This document shows, piece by piece, positions 23,035 through 24,134 of a stretch of DNA of 24,134 bases. Positions within the stretch are counted from its first letter, which is position 1. Each line of letters opens with the position of its first letter. Under the pieces are notes generated by a model. The model did no database searches. It was not told where the DNA came from and saw nothing but the letters and a program-made list of their open reading frames with translations. The DNA is from JBLHLB01 sp047618505 (GTDB lineage Bacteria; Planctomycetota; UBA1135; GCA-002686595): NCBI GenBank assembly GCA_047618505.1, contig JBLHLB010000022.1, forward strand, positions 1-24,134, given 5' to 3'. The translations under genes were made by a program, and so were the position numbers.

Positions 23035-23822
23035 GCGCGACCCTCACGGTTCTCGGTGCCGGTGCGATCCTGCCCCAACCGGGACGCGGCCCGGCCGGCT
23101 ATGCCCTGCGCCAAGGGGCTGATCAACCGGTGACCCTGTTGGATTGTGGCCCCGGCAGTGTGCGCATGCTGGGTACGGTGGGCATCGGCGTGGAGGAGAT
23201 CGAGCGCGTGGTCCTGAGTCACTTCCACTTGGACCATTGCCTGGATGTCTTCGCCCTGGCTTTCGCGCGTCGCAATCCCCAATTGAAGGATGTGCCACAG
23301 CTGGAGATCATCGGTCCGCCCGGTGTCGCTGCCTGGTTACAGCGGTCGGCCGAGGCCCTTGGACGTTGGGCCCTGGACCCTGACCTCACGGTTTGCGAGG
23401 TCGAGCTCGACGGCGAGGGGCGGGCAACAGTTTCACGCTCCGCTATGCGCTTCACCGCCCAACTTAATGGGCACACGCATCCTGCGCTCTCGTGGCGTGT
23501 TAGCCTCGACTACGGTTTGTCGTTGACCTATAGCGGCGACACCAATGACGACCCGCGCGTCGCTGCCCTTGCTCGCGACACGGACCTCTTCCTGTGCGAG
23601 TGCTCCTTCCCCGACGGCCAAGGCACCGACAACCATCTGACCCCAGGCCAAGCCGGAGCCCTAGCTCAATCGGCCCGGGCCAGGCGCCTCCTCTTGACCC
23701 ACTTCTACCCGGGGACCGACCCAGGGGAGTCAAAGCGCAACGCCGCTCGACATTTTTCCGGCCCGATCGAGCTAGCTCAAGACGGGTCGGTGCATCGGAT
23801 TCAAGCCCCTGATCAATCCTAA
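23031..23822 (+). CDS. RNase Z-like metallo-beta-lactamase-fold hydrolase
   Basis: A 263-residue metal-dependent hydrolase. It opens like RNase Z relatives (LTVLGAGAILPQPGRGPAGYAL), carries the zinc motif HFHLDH (His64, His66, Asp68, His69), then NGHTHPALSWRV with His148 and His150, SGDTNDD (Asp170), CECSFPDGQGTDNHLTPGQA (His202) and LLLTHFYP (His224). It is shorter than tRNA 3'-processing RNase Z (about 300 residues) and lacks an obvious flexible exosite arm, so it may be a YhfI-like hydrolase with a different substrate. The GTG start overlaps the galE stop as GTGA, so translation of the two is coupled, yet no functional link to GalE is evident. Confidence 0.9.
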   Translation: MSATLTVLGAGAILPQPGRGPAGYALRQGADQPVTLLDCGPGSVRMLGTVGIGVEEIERVVLSHFHLDHCLDVFALAFARRNPQLKDVPQLEIIGPPGVAAWLQRSAEALGRWALDPDLTVCEVELDGEGRATVSRSAMRFTAQLNGHTHPALSWRVSLDYGLSLTYSGDTNDDPRVAALARDTDLFLCECSFPDGQGTDNHLTPGQAGALAQSARARRLLLTHFYPGTDPGESKRNAARHFSGPIELAQDGSVHRIQAPDQS

Positions 23823-23987
23823 TTGGCTCCCCGGGGACTCGATGTGGATGCTCACGAGATCTCGCCTCACGTGACAATCCTGCGCCCCTTCCACCTTGCC
23901 GCGGGCTGCTCGCCGCTGACAACAAGAGCAACTACCTGTGTTCCCACACGGACAGGATGCCCCGATTCAGTCAGGTGAAAAGGCGGC

Positions 23988-24018
23988 TTGACGCACAGTT
24001 CAGAGGACATGCGATACG
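23988..24018 (+). promoter_or_regulatory. possible promoter for the right-edge gene
   Basis: TTGACG (23988-23993, five of six matches) precedes two weak -10 candidates, TGCGAT (24010-24015, spacing 16) and GATACG (24013-24018, spacing 19). The rest of the gap after the metallo-beta-lactamase-fold gene shows no other gene I can support. Confidence 0.3.
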
Positions 24019-24071
24019 GGCTCTTACGCCGTTTTTGGGCGATAGTGTCGCGCGGAGCGATGCGCCGTATC
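24013..24071 (+). repeat. 7-bp inverted repeat in the leader of the right-edge gene
   Basis: GATACGG (24013-24019) and CCGTATC (24065-24071) are perfect inverse copies 45 bases apart. Between them ACGCC (24025-24029) and GGGCG (24036-24040) can pair around a short T-run. The leader may fold, or the arms may be an operator. Confidence 0.35.
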
Positions 24072-24082
24072 ACGATGCGGGC

Positions 24083-24134
24083 ATGTCACGAACTGTCATG
24101 CTCCTGGGTTTATCCACCGTCCTCTGCGCTTTCC
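24083..24134 (+). CDS. start of a gene with a signal peptide, truncated by window end
   Basis: An ATG at 24083 opens MSRTVMLLGLSTVLCAF, a short basic n-region and a hydrophobic core typical of a signal peptide or lipoprotein leader. It runs off the window after 17 codons. It is too short to name. An in-frame competitor starts at 24060 in another frame but lacks such a signal. Confidence 0.5.
   Translation, partial: MSRTVMLLGLSTVLCAF

Noticed and set aside
23828..23837. TCCCCGGGGA palindrome after the metallo-beta-lactamase-fold gene as a terminator
   Set aside because: It has no loop and no U-tract, so it cannot form a usual terminator hairpin.
23867..24073. 68-codon minus-strand open frame
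   Set aside because: No family features or signal; it overlaps the likely leader of the right-edge gene.

Overview
The window is GC-rich chromosomal DNA of a Gram-negative-type bacterium, packed with housekeeping genes and predicted lipoproteins. Outer-membrane character is suggested by a truncated LpxH-like lipid A enzyme at the left edge and by five predicted lipoproteins. FG-GAP/UnbV, DUF1573 and carboxypeptidase-regulatory-like proteins, together with starts that lack Shine-Dalgarno sequences, are compatible with Planctomycetota or a related group. That placement is an inference and was not tested. No tRNA, rRNA, IS element, phage gene, CRISPR array or defence system was recognised.

Layout. 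1-4120 (+): 3' end of an lpxH-like gene, then cmk, plsC (GTGA overlap with cmk) and rpsA, which encodes a six-domain S1 protein with a long Ala/Glu-rich tail. 4120-6603 (+): an unrecognised lipoprotein gene that starts on the rpsA stop codon, then tyrS. 6608-11514 (-): a run of three lipoprotein genes read leftwards, encoding a DUF1573-like protein, a TPR protein and an FG-GAP/UnbV (CRTAC1-like) protein; the last two overlap by one base. 11764-13984 (+): glyA and a CobW-family GTPase gene one base apart. 14017-16737 (-): a small protein with an internal duplication, then mtnA and purC. 16842-18293 (+): a divergent aroA, followed by a 23-bp tandem repeat array. 18434-21842 (-): a large membrane-anchored protein with carboxypeptidase-regulatory-like folds and a small lipoprotein. 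22012-23822 (+): galE and an RNase Z-like metallo-beta-lactamase-fold gene with a GTGA overlap. From 24083 (+) a new secreted-protein gene begins and runs off the window.

How the genes fit together. The annotated enzymes serve core metabolism: pyrimidine nucleotides (Cmk), phospholipid acylation (PlsC), translation (S1, TyrRS), one-carbon units and purines (GlyA, PurC), methionine salvage (MtnA), shikimate (AroA) and UDP-galactose (GalE). Between them lie envelope proteins of unknown role, mostly on the minus strand. I found no clear-cut new system. The most unusual signals are tandem duplications at the 3' ends of four plus-strand genes (plsC, rpsA, cobW, aroA), two of which span the stop codon, the three-gene lipoprotein cluster, and the general lack of Shine-Dalgarno sequences.
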